This document shows, in pieces, positions 11,713 through 23,701 of a DNA stretch of 64,000 bases. Under the pieces are notes generated by a model, which had not been told where the DNA came from, did no database searches, and saw nothing but the letters and a program-made list of their open reading frames with translations. The stretch covers positions 26,111,725 through 26,175,724 of the forward strand of contig NC_135555.1 of assembly GCF_964340395.1 (NCBI RefSeq), given 5' to 3'. The stretch comes from Glandiceps talaboti (Eukaryota; Hemichordata; Enteropneusta; Spengelidae). The position numbers and the translations under genes were made by a program. The number at the start of each line of letters is the position of its first letter. Position 1 is the first letter of the stretch.

Positions 11713-12068
11713 TGAGATCAGTAGGTAAAAAAACTAATTCTTTTAGTAAGGCCTCAGAACCCTTCCTCACCCCTTCTAACTAAATTGGTAAAATTGTTGC
11801 AGACAGCACAATCAATTTCAAATGAGTATGTAGTATCATGTAGTGCTATGAATACAAAACCAGTATGTAGTGAGGAAAAAATAGCTTTTTCATTGGCACA
11901 ATAATGTATTTTAGGGCCATGCATAACACATTTTTTTCCCATTTTTCAATTTGACATTTTTAGAAATGTTTGTGTTGGGGTACAGATTTCATTATAAAGG
12001 ACCTCCTCTAACCCCATCCCTCACTAAAAGAATTTAGTTTTTTACCCGAAATTGAACTATTGATCTCA
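11713..12068. mobile_element. Small inverted-repeat element (copy B of the 3845-4548 family)
   Basis: The ends mirror each other. The left end reads TGAGATCAGTAG, then GTAAAAAAACTAATTCTTTTAG. The reverse complement of the right end reads TGAGATCAATAG, then GTAAAAAACTAAATTCTTTTAG. In between lies about one unit of the ~37-bp minisatellite that is expanded to ~12 units in copy A, followed by the shared tail. It is about 356 bp and non-coding, so it behaves like a MITE with an expandable core. A target duplication is not obvious. Confidence 0.55.
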
Positions 12069-13004
12069 ACCATAAATCAATTTGAAACTTCTCATGGAGA
12101 TGATCATAGTTATCATACATTATATGTACAAAAATGTATAGGAACTAGACTAACTATACACATGGACATTGAATATCCAATATCTAGACACAGGCTGGGT
12201 CAGGCACTTTCAGTCACAGTGTTTGCCACATATTATTTCAAAGTGTCCTAAATTGGTTATGTTTGTACACAATTCCACATGTTCAGGTCAATGGAGGAAC
12301 AGATTTTAGAGCCAGTAAATCTTAAGGTATTTCATTTCTTATGTGTTACATGTACAGCTACACATGCAAGTTTTTGTACCACAAGATGACACAATGCAAC
12401 TCATGGCATGCAATAGCGAGAAGTCAATTTTCTAACAAATAACTGTTGCTTAAAGGTGGCCATGGTACAGTGTTATGATGCCATACCGTATGTATTGGAT
12501 GTATCAAGAGAAAGAGTTCATGTTATATTTGAATGTATATTTATAGCTATTTGTTTATGGTTTATTTTATGCACTTACATTTTTTGTTTAATAGCTTGCA
12601 CAGCACCCACAAGCGGCAGCATAGTGGCTCAATGACTAGTACGCATGCATGTCCTATACACTAAGCGATGTTTTTTTGGTGGTTTTACCCAAGGATGCAT
12701 TGCGGTACAATGACTACGCATGCAAGTTCTACATATATGTACGATGTGCAATCTCCACGCCAAGGGTGCTATCTATGATATCACTGTGAGGCAGCTGGTC
12801 ACAAATGAATCTACCCAGCTGTGTGAGCTTAGGGGCTTTGGCCTAGTTATGATATTAAATGTATGGACATTGAAGTACAGGAGCATGGCTCATGGTTTTG
12901 CTTAGTTGAAAACAAGGTGACCCCCCCCCTCTTTATTCGCCTCGTAAAAATGATGACCCCCCCCCTTCTTTGAGTCCCAAATCAAGGTGCCCCCCCTCTG
13001 ATTT
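12069..13004. other. Interior of the DNA transposon, right part, no gene seen
   Basis: No transposase-like frame. Around 12600-12730 two loosely related stretches share AATGACTA and CGCATGCA. C-rich tracts at 12919-12930, 12957-12966 and 12990-12997 precede the right terminal repeat. Confidence 0.45.
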
Positions 13005-13041
13005 ACCGGCCCACCCCCGGCCGTAAAAACTGATCGCTCCC

Positions 13042-13218
13042 TTAGCCTGGAGAAAAGGAAGAGATATTGGCTCACAACTCGTACGTAGCAAACATCACAG
13101 AACATTCATCAAAGAACAAACAGGATCAAGACCATGTGAGAGCAAACGGTGCTCCATCTACCCAACATGGAGAAGACAGACACATTTCAAGGGCCAAATG
13201 CACAGCATTATAAAATAA
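13042..13218 (+). pseudogene. Penelope-like element fragment (PLE-1, middle part)
   Basis: Directly after the transposon, in frame with the TTA duplication, the sequence reads LAWRKGRDIGSQLVRSKHHR, then TGSRPCESKRCSIYPTW. This is the Penelope-like block R-R-x-x-N-L-x-x-x-L-V-R-S followed by the cysteine-bearing P-C-x-x-x-R-C segment that precedes the GIY-YIG domain. It ends at a TAA at 13216. It continues the copy that starts at 9770; its GIY-YIG domain is probably the piece at 14898. Confidence 0.65.
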
Positions 13219-14284
13219 TACAATATATCAACCAGCGTGCGGAATTAACGCCGCCAGTCCTTCGGTCCGAGACCAACAGATTTCTGTTCGGACCGACAGT
13301 TTCTGATCTTGTGTTACCTATTTTACTCTCGACATCTCGTTCAAGTCAAGCGACACAGAGCAAGCTCGCTACATGTGTTGTTGTCAATGTTGATATCATA
13401 TCTACATATGACGGAGCATACAGCATTTACTTTATGAAATTATGTTAGCAAACACATGATTGGTTAAATTTCTCTAATTGTTTGTGTCTTGACTAATCGA
13501 ACGTCGTAGACATTCAGACTTATTTTACGCATTCAGCGTATGCGTCTTTTTTCCGCCATATAATAATCACTTTTGTAAAGTTTACAGTTCGAAGTGTATG
13601 AAACTTTTAACGTGTTTGAGACAGTTCCACGTTGTATTTTGTAAGTATGTGGTGATATTTAGAAGGCGGCAATGAGCTTCCGACAGTCAACACATCACGC
13701 TCCCACGTCAAAAAACCTGGCACTGTAAGACATTTTTAGCCATAGTTCTCTTCATCATGTTCAGATTTTTTACACAAACAGTTAGAGACGATACTCAATA
13801 CACCACTGTAGGGTATATGGGTAGGGCTTCATCAAGGGGGGGGGGCTTCAGTACATTTTTGTAAACACGAAAAGAAGACGAAACCGCTCCGTGTCATTGT
13901 GTGGATGGAAATTGAAATAAAGCAAATACATAGTTTTCAAGAGGGATAGTTATCCGACAAAAGTTTCTGCTATGATGAATTTGTGGGTCTACGGTCGCTA
14001 AGAGTGGGAACGCTCCATCAGCTGTTGACACAGACGATGAATCTGACTTTTGATTATGTGATTCAGAATTTAGTGAATCGTACAGTGAGGAAGGAGAGGA
14101 CTGTGATCTCTTAGAGATTGCAGATAATGTAGATTTAATTATTCATTCACCCATACTATCTACAATCTATGGATCTGTATTTCTACGGAATGAATACATT
14201 CAGTCTCAGACCACTATAGTCTATAGGAACAGATTATGCAAGAATGAATATTCATAGTCTCTGGGTTCATAGTTACAAATGAAA
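13219..14284. other. Unassigned DNA separating two Penelope-like pieces
   Basis: About 1.7 kb (13219-14897) separates the PLE-1 middle part from the GIY-YIG part, so this may be another insertion. The 7-mer CATTTCA occurs near both edges (about 13189 and 14905), but I see no terminal repeats, and one copy does not restore the frame. Around 14030-14150 a short acidic reading (SEFSESYSEEGEDCDLLEI) is open for ~30 codons but has no wider support. A G8 run lies near 13840. Confidence 0.4.
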
Positions 14285-14290
14285 GTCTCT

Positions 14291-14362
14291 ACTCACAGAG
14301 TCAAAAATTACTTGGTTGCGAATCCATAATTTGCTTCCAAGTTATTTTTTGACTCTGTGAGT
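14291..14362. repeat. Inverted repeat with 25-26-bp arms and ~21-base loop
   Basis: The left arm ACTCACAGAGTCAAAAATTA-CTTGG (14291-14315) pairs with the right arm at 14337-14362, with a one-base length difference. It could form a hairpin in DNA or RNA. It is not followed by a T-tract on either side and no gene is adjacent. It may be the remnant of a small foldback element. Confidence 0.7.
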
Positions 14363-14897
14363 GGAAATTTTCAATTGTAAGAACAGATTGATGAAATAAA
14401 AGTGGATAGTAAACAATTCGTTGTACTATCTTTTACTTTAGATATCAAAAAGATATGTAGTGTCATATTAAAGTTCAAAATCATTTGATCTGTAAGTGGG
14501 GGGGGGGGTGATGTAGATACAGGTCGTGAACGTGAACTGCATTGATTATGGACCAGCAGTTTTAGCAGCATACAAGATACAAGAAAACTTTATTATCTCA
14601 CGTAGAGAAATTACGGTGACATGGATCCATACATTAAACACATTAAAATAAAGATACAATAAATACAAAATAAAATGTACACACTGTTAATATCTTTAAA
14701 ATGAATTATGAATGAAAAATGAATTATCTTTGACCTCTGTAGGTCAGATAAAATGATAAAAACAAAGCAGTGCAGAGCAGATATCTTTTTAAATACAATC
14801 ATTTAGTTTGGTTTAAAAGTCTTATTGAAGTGGGCACAAAACTTGATTTGGTTCTGACTGTTCTGTTCTGAAATTTGCTACATGTCGGTCCTCATGA
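14363..14897. other. Unassigned DNA, nothing recognised
   Basis: AT-rich with a G-run near 14500. No gene or RNA is visible. It lies in the gap between the Penelope-like pieces. Confidence 0.45.
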
Positions 14898-15239
14898 CCA
14901 GTAGTCATTTCACACACTGATATCAACTGCAAATCAGCAAACTTAGTGTATGCAATACATTGCTCACATTGCGAAAAAATTGTCTATGTAGGAGAAACCG
15001 GAGATACACTATACACAAGAATGCAGAATCACCTATCACAAATCAGGAAAAACAATAAATATGAACCAGTACCAATTTACTTCAATGGACCATCACACTC
15101 TATCAAACACTTCTAGATCATAGCAACTGAAAAACTCTACATACAAGGTAAAACCTACAGTCAACTACGTGAATCAATGTATGTGGGTGGATAAAAAAAA
15201 CTAGATACACTCACCAATGGCATCAATAGAAAACAGTAA
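14898..15239 (+). pseudogene. Penelope-like GIY-YIG endonuclease domain, decayed (PLE-1, right part)
   Basis: The frame reads INCKSANLVYAIHCSHCEKI, then VYVGETGDTLYTRMQNHL, PVPIYFNGPSHS and, after two stops, LTNGIN. LVY and YVG correspond to the paired GIY and YIG signatures. The cysteines in HCSHC, the R in YTRM and the later E in ATEKL are in family-like positions. TAG at 15114 and TAA at 15192 break the frame, so it is inactive. Penelope-like elements use this domain to nick target DNA. The 72-bp satellite starts about 23 bp after the final stop, which raises the idea that the satellite unit came from this element's 3' flank. Confidence 0.75.
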
Positions 15240-18200
15240 CATAGCTGAGTGTAATATTCATACAATCATCAGTTATTAGTGCTATTGCGACCAGCTGGAG
15301 GGGTCCATTGGTACTTTACAGGGAGGACTCAAAACAATCATTAGTTATTAGTATTATTACGACCAGCTGGGGGGGGGGGGGTTCATTGGGACTTAACAGG
15401 GAGGACTCAAAACAATCATTAGTTATTAGTATTATTACGACCAGCTGGAGGGGTTCATTGGTACTTTACAGGGAGGACTCAAAACAATCATTAGTTATTA
15501 GTGTTATTGCGACCAGCTGGAGGGGTTCATTGGGACTTAACAGGGAGGACTCAAAACAATCATTAGTTATTAGTGTTATTACGACCAGCTGGAGGGGTCC
15601 ATTGGTACTTTACAGGGAGGACTCAAAACAATCATTAGTTATTAGTGTTATTACGACCAGCTGGAGGGGTCCATTGGTACTTTACAGTGAGGACTCAAAA
15701 CAATCATTAGTTATTAGTATTATTACGACCAGCTGAAGGGGTTCATTGGGACTTAACAGGGAGGACTCAAAACAATCATTAGTTATTAGTGTTATTACGA
15801 CCAGCTGGAGGGGTTCATTGGGACTTAACACGGAGGACTCAAAACAATCATTAGTTATTAGTATTATTACGACCAGCTGGAGGGGTTCATTTGGTACTTT
15901 ACAGGGAGGACTCAAAACAATCATTAGTTATTAGTGTTATTGCGACCAGCTGGAGGGGTTCATTGGGACTTAACAGGGAGGACTCAAAACAATCATTAGT
16001 TATTAGTGTTATTACGACCAGCTGGAGGGGTCCATTGGTACTTTACAGGGAGGACTCAAAACAATCATTAGTTATTAGTGTTATTACGACCAGCTGGAGG
16101 GGTCCATTGGTACTTTACAGTGAGGACTCAAAACAATCATTAGTTATTAGTGTTATTGCGACCAGCTGGAGGGGTTCATTGGTACTTAACAGGGAGGACT
16201 CAAAACAATCATTAGTTATTAGTATTATTACGACCAGCTGGAGGGGTTCATTGGTACTTAACAGGGAGGACTCAAAACAATCATTAGTTATTAGTGTTAT
16301 TGCGACCAGCTGGAGGGGTCCATTGGTACTTTACAGGGAGGACTCAAAACAATCATTAGTTATTAGTATTATTACGACCAGCTGGGGGGGGTTCATTGGG
16401 ACTTAACAGGGAGGACTCAAAACAATCATTAGTTATTAGTATTATTACGACCAGCTGGAGGGGTCCATTGGTACTTTACAGGGAGGATTCAAAACAATCA
16501 TTAGTTATTAGTGTTATTACGACCAGCTGGAGGGGTCCATTGGTACTTTACAGTGAGGACTCAAAACAATCATTAGTTATTAGTATTATTACGACCAGCT
16601 GAAGGGGTTCATTGGGACTTAACAGGGAGGACTCAAAACAATCATTAGTTATTAGTGTTATTACGACCAGCTGGAGGGGTTCATTGGGACTTAACACGGA
16701 GGACTCAAAACAATCATTAGTATTTAGTATTATTACGACCAGCTGGAGGGGTTCATTGGTACTTTACAGGGAGGACTCAAAACAATCATTAGTTATTAGT
16801 GTTATTGCGACCAGCTGGAGGGGTTCATTGGGACTTAACAGGGAGGACTCAAAACAAACATTAGTTATTAGTGTTATTACGACCAGCTGGAGGGGTCCAT
16901 TGGTACTTTACAGGGAGGACTCAAAACAATCATTAGTTATTAGTGTTATTACGACCAGCTGGAGGGGTCCATTGGTACTTTACAGTGAGGACTCAAAACA
17001 ATCATTAGTTATTAGTGTTATTGCGACCAGCTGGAGGGGTTCATTGGGACTTAACAGGGAGGACTCAAAACAATCATTAGTTATTAGTGTTATTACGACC
17101 AGCTGGAGGGGTTCATTTGGTACTTTACAGGGAGGACTCAAAACAATCATTAGTTATTAGTGTTATTGCGACCAGCTGGAGGGGTTCATTGGGACTTAAC
17201 AGGGAGGACTCAAAACAATCATTAGTTATTAGTGTTATTACGACCAGCTGGAGGGGTCCATTGGTACTTTACAGGGAGGACTCAAAACAATCATTAGTTA
17301 TTAGTGTTATTACGACCAGCTGGAGGGGTCCATTGGTACTTTACAGTGAGGACTCAAAACAATCATTAGTTATTAGTGTTATTGCGACCAGCTGGAGGGG
17401 TTCATTGGTACTTAACAGGGAGGACTCAAAACAATCATTAGTTATTAGTATTATTACGACCAGCTGGAGGGGTTCATTGGTACTTAACAGGGAGGACTCA
17501 AAACAATCATTAGTTATTAGTGTTATTGCGACCAGCTGGAGGGGTCCATTGGTACTTTACAGGGAGGACTCAAAACAATCATTAGTTATTAGTATTATTA
17601 CGACCAGCTGGGGGGGTTCATTGGGACTTAACAGGGAGGACTCAAAACAATCATTAGTTATTAGTATTATTACGACCAGCTGGAGGGGTCCATTGGTACT
17701 TTACAGGGAGGATTCAAAACAATCATTAGTTATTAGTGTTATTACGACCAGCTGGAGGGGTCCATTGGTACTTTACAGTGAGGACTCAAAACAATCATTA
17801 GTTATTAGTATTATTACGACCAGCTGAAGGGGTTCATTGGGACTTAACAGGGAGGACTCAAAACAATCATTAGTTATTAGTGTTATTACGACCAGCTGGA
17901 GGGGTTCATTGGGACTTAACACGGAGGACTCAAAACAATCATTAGTATTTAGTATTATTACGACCAGCTGGAGGGGTTCATTGGTACTTTACAGGGAGGA
18001 CTCAAAACAATCATTAGTTATTAGTGTTATTGCGACCAGCTGGAGGGGTTCATTGGGACTTAACAGGGAGGACTCAAAACAAACATTAGTTATTAGTGTT
18101 ATTACGACCAGCTGGAGGGGTCCATTGGTACTTTACAGGGAGGACTCAAAACAATCATTAGTTATTAGTGTTATTACGACCAGCTGGAGGGGTCCATTGG

Positions 18201-21200
18201 TACTTTACAGTGAGGACTCAAAACAATCATTAGTTATTAGTGTTATTGCGACCAGCTGGAGGGGTTCATTGGGACTTAACAGGGAGGACTCAAAACAATC
18301 ATTAGTTATTAGTGTTATTACGACCAGCTGGAGGGGTTCATTGGTACTTAACAGGGAGGACTCAAAACAATCATTAGTTATTAGTGTTATTGCGACCAGC
18401 TGGAGGGGTTCATTGGGACTTAACAGGGAGGACTCAAAACAATCATTAGCTATTAGTGTTATTACGACCAGCTGGAGGGGTCCATTGGTACTTTACAGGG
18501 AGGACTCAAAACAATCATTAGTTATTAGTGTTATTGCGACCAGCTGGAGGGGTTCATAGGGACTTAACAGGGAGGACTCAAAACAATCATTAATTATTAG
18601 TGTTATTACGACCAGCTGGAGGGGTTCATTGGTACTTAACAGGGAGGACTCAAAACAATCATTAGTTATTAGTGTTATTGCGACCAGCTGGAGGGGTTCA
18701 TTGGGACTTAACAGGGAGGACTCAAAACAATCATTAGTTATTAGTGTTATTACGACCAGCTGGAGGGGTTTATTGGTACTTAACAGGGAGGACTCAAAAC
18801 AATCATTAGTTATTAGTGTTATTACGACCAGCTGGAGGGGTTTATTGGTACTTAACAGGGAGGACTCAAAACAATCATTAGTTATTAGTGTTATTGCGAC
18901 CAGCTGGAGGGGTTCATTGGTACTTTACAGGGAGGACTCAAAACAATCAGTAGTTATTAGTATTATTACGACCAGCTGGAGGGGTTCATTGGGACTTAAC
19001 AGGGAGGACTCAAAACAATCATTAGTTATTAGTGTTATTGCGACCAGCTGGAGGGCTTCATTAGTACTTAACAGGGAGGACTCAAAACAATCATTAGTTA
19101 TTAGTGTTATTACGACCAGCTGGAGGGGTTCATTGGTACTTAACAGGGAGGACTCAAAACAATCATTATTTATTAGTATTATTACGACCAGCTGGAGGGG
19201 TTCATTGGTACTTAACAGGGAGGACTCAAAACAATCATTAGTTATTAGGGTTATTACGACCAGCTAGGGGGGGGAGGGGTTCATTGGGACTTAACAGGGA
19301 GGACTCAAAACAATCATTAGTTATTGGTGTTATTGCGACCAGCTGGAGGGGTTCATTGGTACTTTACAGGGAGGACTCAAAACAATCAGTAGTTATTAGT
19401 ATTATTACGACCAGCTGGAGGGGTTCATTGGGACTTAACAGGGAAGACTCAAAACAATCATTAGTTATTAGTGTTATTGCGACCAGCTGGAGGGGTTCAT
19501 TAGTACTTTACAGGGAGGACTCAAAACAATCATTAGTTATTAGTGTTATTACGACCAGCTGGAGGGGTTCATTGGTACTTAACAGGGAGGACTCAAAACA
19601 ATCATTAGTTATTAGTATTATTACGACCAGCTGGAGGGGTTCATTGGTACTTAACAGGGAGGACTCAAAACAATCATTAGTTATTAGGGTTATTACGACC
19701 AGCTAGGGGGGGGGGGTTCATTGGGACTTAACAGGGAGGACTCAAAACAATCATTAGTTATTAGTGTTATTGCGACCAGCTGGAGGGGTTTATTGGGACT
19801 TATCAGGGAGGACTCAAAACAATCATTAGTTATTAGTGTTATTGCGACCAGCTGGAGGGGTTCATTGGGACTTAACAGGGAGGACTCAAAACAATCATTA
19901 GTTATTAGTATTATTACGACCAGCTGGAGGGGTTCATTGGTACTTTACAGGGAGGACTCAAAACAATCATTAGTTATTAGTGTTATTGCGACCAGCTGGA
20001 GGGGTTCATTGGGACTTAACAGGGAGGACTCAAAACAATCATTAGTTATTAGTGTTATTACGACCAGCTGGAGGGGTCCATTGGTACTTTACAGGGAGGA
20101 CTCAAAACAATCATTAGTTATTAGTGTTATTACGACCAGCTGAAGGGGTTCATTGGGACTTAACAGGGAGGACTCAAAACAATCATTAGTTATTAGTGTT
20201 ATTGCGACCAGCTGGAGGGGTTCATTGGGACTTAACAGGGAGGACTCAAAACAATCATTAGTTATTAGTGTTATTGCGACCAGCTGGAGGGGTTCATTGG
20301 GACTTAACAGGGAGGACTCAAAACAATCATTAGTTATTACTGTTATTACGACCAGCTGGAGGGGTTCATTGGTACTTAACAGGGAGGACTCAAAACAATC
20401 ATTAGTTATTAGTGTTATTGCGACCAGCTGGAGGGGTTCATTGGGACTTAACAGGGAGGACTCAAAACAATCATTAGCTATTAGTGTTATTACGACCAGC
20501 TGGAGGGGTCCATTGGTACTTTACAGGGAGGACTCAAAACAATCATTAGTTATTAGTGTTATTGCGACCAGCTGGAGGGGTTCATTGGGACTTAACAGGG
20601 AGGACTCAAAACAATCATTAGTTATTAGTATTATTACGACCAGCTGGAGGGGTTCATTGGGACTTAACAGGGAGGATTCAAAACAATCATTAATTATTAG
20701 GGTTATTACGACCAGCTAGGGGGGGGAGGGGTTCATTGGGACTTAACAGGGAGGACTCAAAACAATCATTAGTTATTAGTGTTATTGCGACCAGCTGGAG
20801 GGGTTCATTGGGACTTATCAGGGAGGACTCGAAACAATCATTAGTTATTAGTGTTATTGCGACCAGCTGGAGGGGTTCATTGGGACTTAACAGGGAGGAC
20901 TCAAAACAATCATTAGTTATTAGTATTATTACGACCAGCTGGAGGGGTTCATTGGTACTTTACAGGGAGGACTCAAAACAATCATTAGTTATTAGTGTTA
21001 TTGCGACCAGCTGGAGGGGTTCATTGGGACTTAACAGGGAGGACTCAAAACAATCATTAGTTATTAGTGTTATTGCGACCAGCTGGAGGGGTTCATTGGG
21101 ACTTAACAGGGATGACTCAAAACAATCATTAGTTATTAGTGTTATTACGACCAGCTGGAGGGGTCCATTGGTACTTTACAGGGAGGACTCAAAACAATCA

Positions 21201-23701
21201 TTAGTTATTAGTGTTATTACGACCAGCTGGAGGGGTCCATTGGTACTTTACAGTGAGGACTCAAAACAATCATTAGTTATTAGTGTTATTACGACCAGCT
21301 GAAGGGGTTCATTGGGACTTAACAGGGAGGACTCAAAACAATCATTAGTTATTAGTATTATTACGACCAGCTGGAGGGGTCCATTGGGACTTAACAGGGA
21401 GGATTCAAAACAATCATTAATTATTAGTGTTATTACGACCAGCTGGAGGGGGGATTCATTGGGACTTAACAAGGAGGACTCAAAACAATCATTAGTTATT
21501 AGTGTTATTACGACCAGCTGGAGGGGTTCATTGGGACTTAACAGGGAGGACTCAAAACAATCATTAGTTATTAGTATTATTACGACCAGCTGGAGGGGTT
21601 CATTGGTACTTAACAGGGAGGACTCAAAACAATCAGTAGTTATTAGTGTTATTGCGACCAGCTGGAGGGGTTCATTGGGACTTAACAGGGAGGACTCAAA
21701 ACAATCATTAGTTATTAGTGTTATTACGACCAGCTGGAGGGGTTTATTGGTACTTAACAGGGAGGACTCAAAACAATCATTAGTTATTAGTGTTATTGCG
21801 ACCAGCTAGAGGGGTTCATTGGGACTTAACAGGGAGGACTCAAAACAATCATTAGTTATTAGTGTTATTACGACCAGCTGGAGGGGTTTATTGGTACTTA
21901 ACAGGGAGGACTCAAAACAATCATTAGTTATTAGTGTTATTGCGACCAGCTGGAGGGGTTCATTGGTACTTTACAGGGAGGACTCAAAACAATCAGTAGT
22001 TATTAGTATTATTACGACCAGCTGGAGGGGTTCATTGGGACTTAACAGGGAGGACTCAAAACAATCATTAGTTATTAGTGTTATTGCGACCAGCTGGAGG
22101 GGTTCATTAGTACTTTACAGGGAGGACTCAAAACAATCATTAGTTATTAGTGTTATTACGACCAGCTGGAGGGGTTCATTGGTACTTAACAGGGAGGACT
22201 CAAACAATCATTAGTTATTAGTATTATTACGACCAGCTCGAGGGGTTCACTGGTACTTAACAGGGAGGACTCAAAACAATCATTAGTTATTAGGGTTATT
22301 ACGACCAGCTAGGGGGGAGGGGTTCATTGGGACTTAACAGGGAGGACTCAAAACAATCATTAGTTATTAGTGTTATTGCGACCAGCTGGAGGAGTTCATT
22401 GGTACTCTACAGGGAGGACTCAAAACAATCAGTAGTTATTAGTATTATTACGACCAGCTGAAGGGGTTCATTGGGACTTAACAGGGAGGACTCAAAACAA
22501 TCATTAGTTATTAGTGTTATTGCGACCAGCTGGAGGGGTTCATTGGGACTTAACAGGGAGGACTCAAAACAATCATTAGTTATTAGTGTTATTACGACCA
22601 GCTGGAGGGGTCCATTGGTACTTTACAGGGAGGACTCAAAACAATCATTAGTTATTAGTGTTATTACGACCAGCTGGAGGGGTTCATTGGGACTTAACAG
22701 GGAGGACTCAAAACAATCATTAGTTATTAGTGTTATTACGAACAGCTGGAGGGGTTCATTGGTACTTAACAGGGAGGACTCAAAACAATCATTAGTTATT
22801 AGTGTTATTGCGACCAGCTTGAGGGGTTCATTGGGACTTAACAGGGAGGACTCAAAACAATCATTAGTTATTAGTGTTATTACGACCAGCTGGAGGGGTC
22901 CATTGGTACTTTACAGGGAGGATTCAAAACAATCATTAGTTATTAGTGTTATTGCGACCAGCTGGAGGGGTTCATTGGTACTTAACAGGGAGGACTCAAA
23001 ACAATCATTAGTTATTAGTGTTATTGCGACCAGCTGGAGGGGTTCATTGGGACTTAACAGGGAGGACTCAAAACAATCATTAGTTATTAGTGTTATTACG
23101 ACCAGCTGGAGGGGTTTATTGGTACTTAACAGGAAGGACTCAAAACAATCATTAGTTATTAGTGTTATTGCGACCAGCTGGAGGGGTTCATTGGTACTTT
23201 ACAGGGAGGACTCAAAACAATCAGTAGTTATTAGTATTATTACGACCAGCTGGAGGGGTTCATTGGGACTTAACAGGGAGGACTCAAAACAATCATTAGT
23301 TATTAGTGTTATTGCGACCAGCTGGAGGGGTTCATTAGTACTTTACAGGGAGGACTCAAAACAATCATTAGTTATTAGTGTTATTACGACCAGCTGGAGG
23401 GGTTCATTGGTACTTAACAGGGAGGACTCAAACAATCATTAGTTATTAGTATTATTACGACCAGCTCGAGGGGTTCACTGGTACTTAACAGGGAGGACTC
23501 AAAACAATCATTAGTTATTAGGGTTATTACGACCAGCTAGGGGGGGGGAGGGGTTCATTGGGACTTAACAGGGAGGACTCAAAACAATCATTAGTTATTA
23601 GTGTTATTGCGACCAGCTGGAGGAGTTCATTGGTACTCTACAGGGAGGACTCAAAACAATCAGTAGTTATTAGTATTATTACGACCAGCTGAAGGGGTTC
23701 A

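Larger units (their letters stand above)
10385..13041. mobile_element. Non-autonomous DNA transposon, 2,657 bp, TTA target duplication
   Basis: Terminal inverted repeats of 36/37 bp lie at 10385-10420 and 13005-13041. Both begin GGGAGYGATCARTTTTTACG and continue GCCGGGG(G)TGGGCCGGT, differing at two bases and one G. They are flanked by TTA at 10382-10384 and 13042-13044. The host Penelope frame reads across the join when one TTA is kept (P-P-M-L then A-W-R-K), which supports both boundaries. A three-base TTA duplication fits the TWA preference of PIF/Harbinger elements, but I see no transposase, so the superfamily is tentative. C-tracts (GTGACCCCCC-like) lie near both ends on the same strand. 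A smaller inverted-repeat element is nested at 11713-12068. Confidence 0.8.

Noticed and set aside
14030-14160. Acidic exon of a host gene or transposase
   Set aside because: Only about 30 open codons, with no clear splice sites and no recognisable family.
13189-14911. Insertion with a CATTTCA target duplication between Penelope-like pieces
   Set aside because: The shared 7-mer lacks terminal repeats beside it, and keeping one copy does not restore the frame, so it may be chance.
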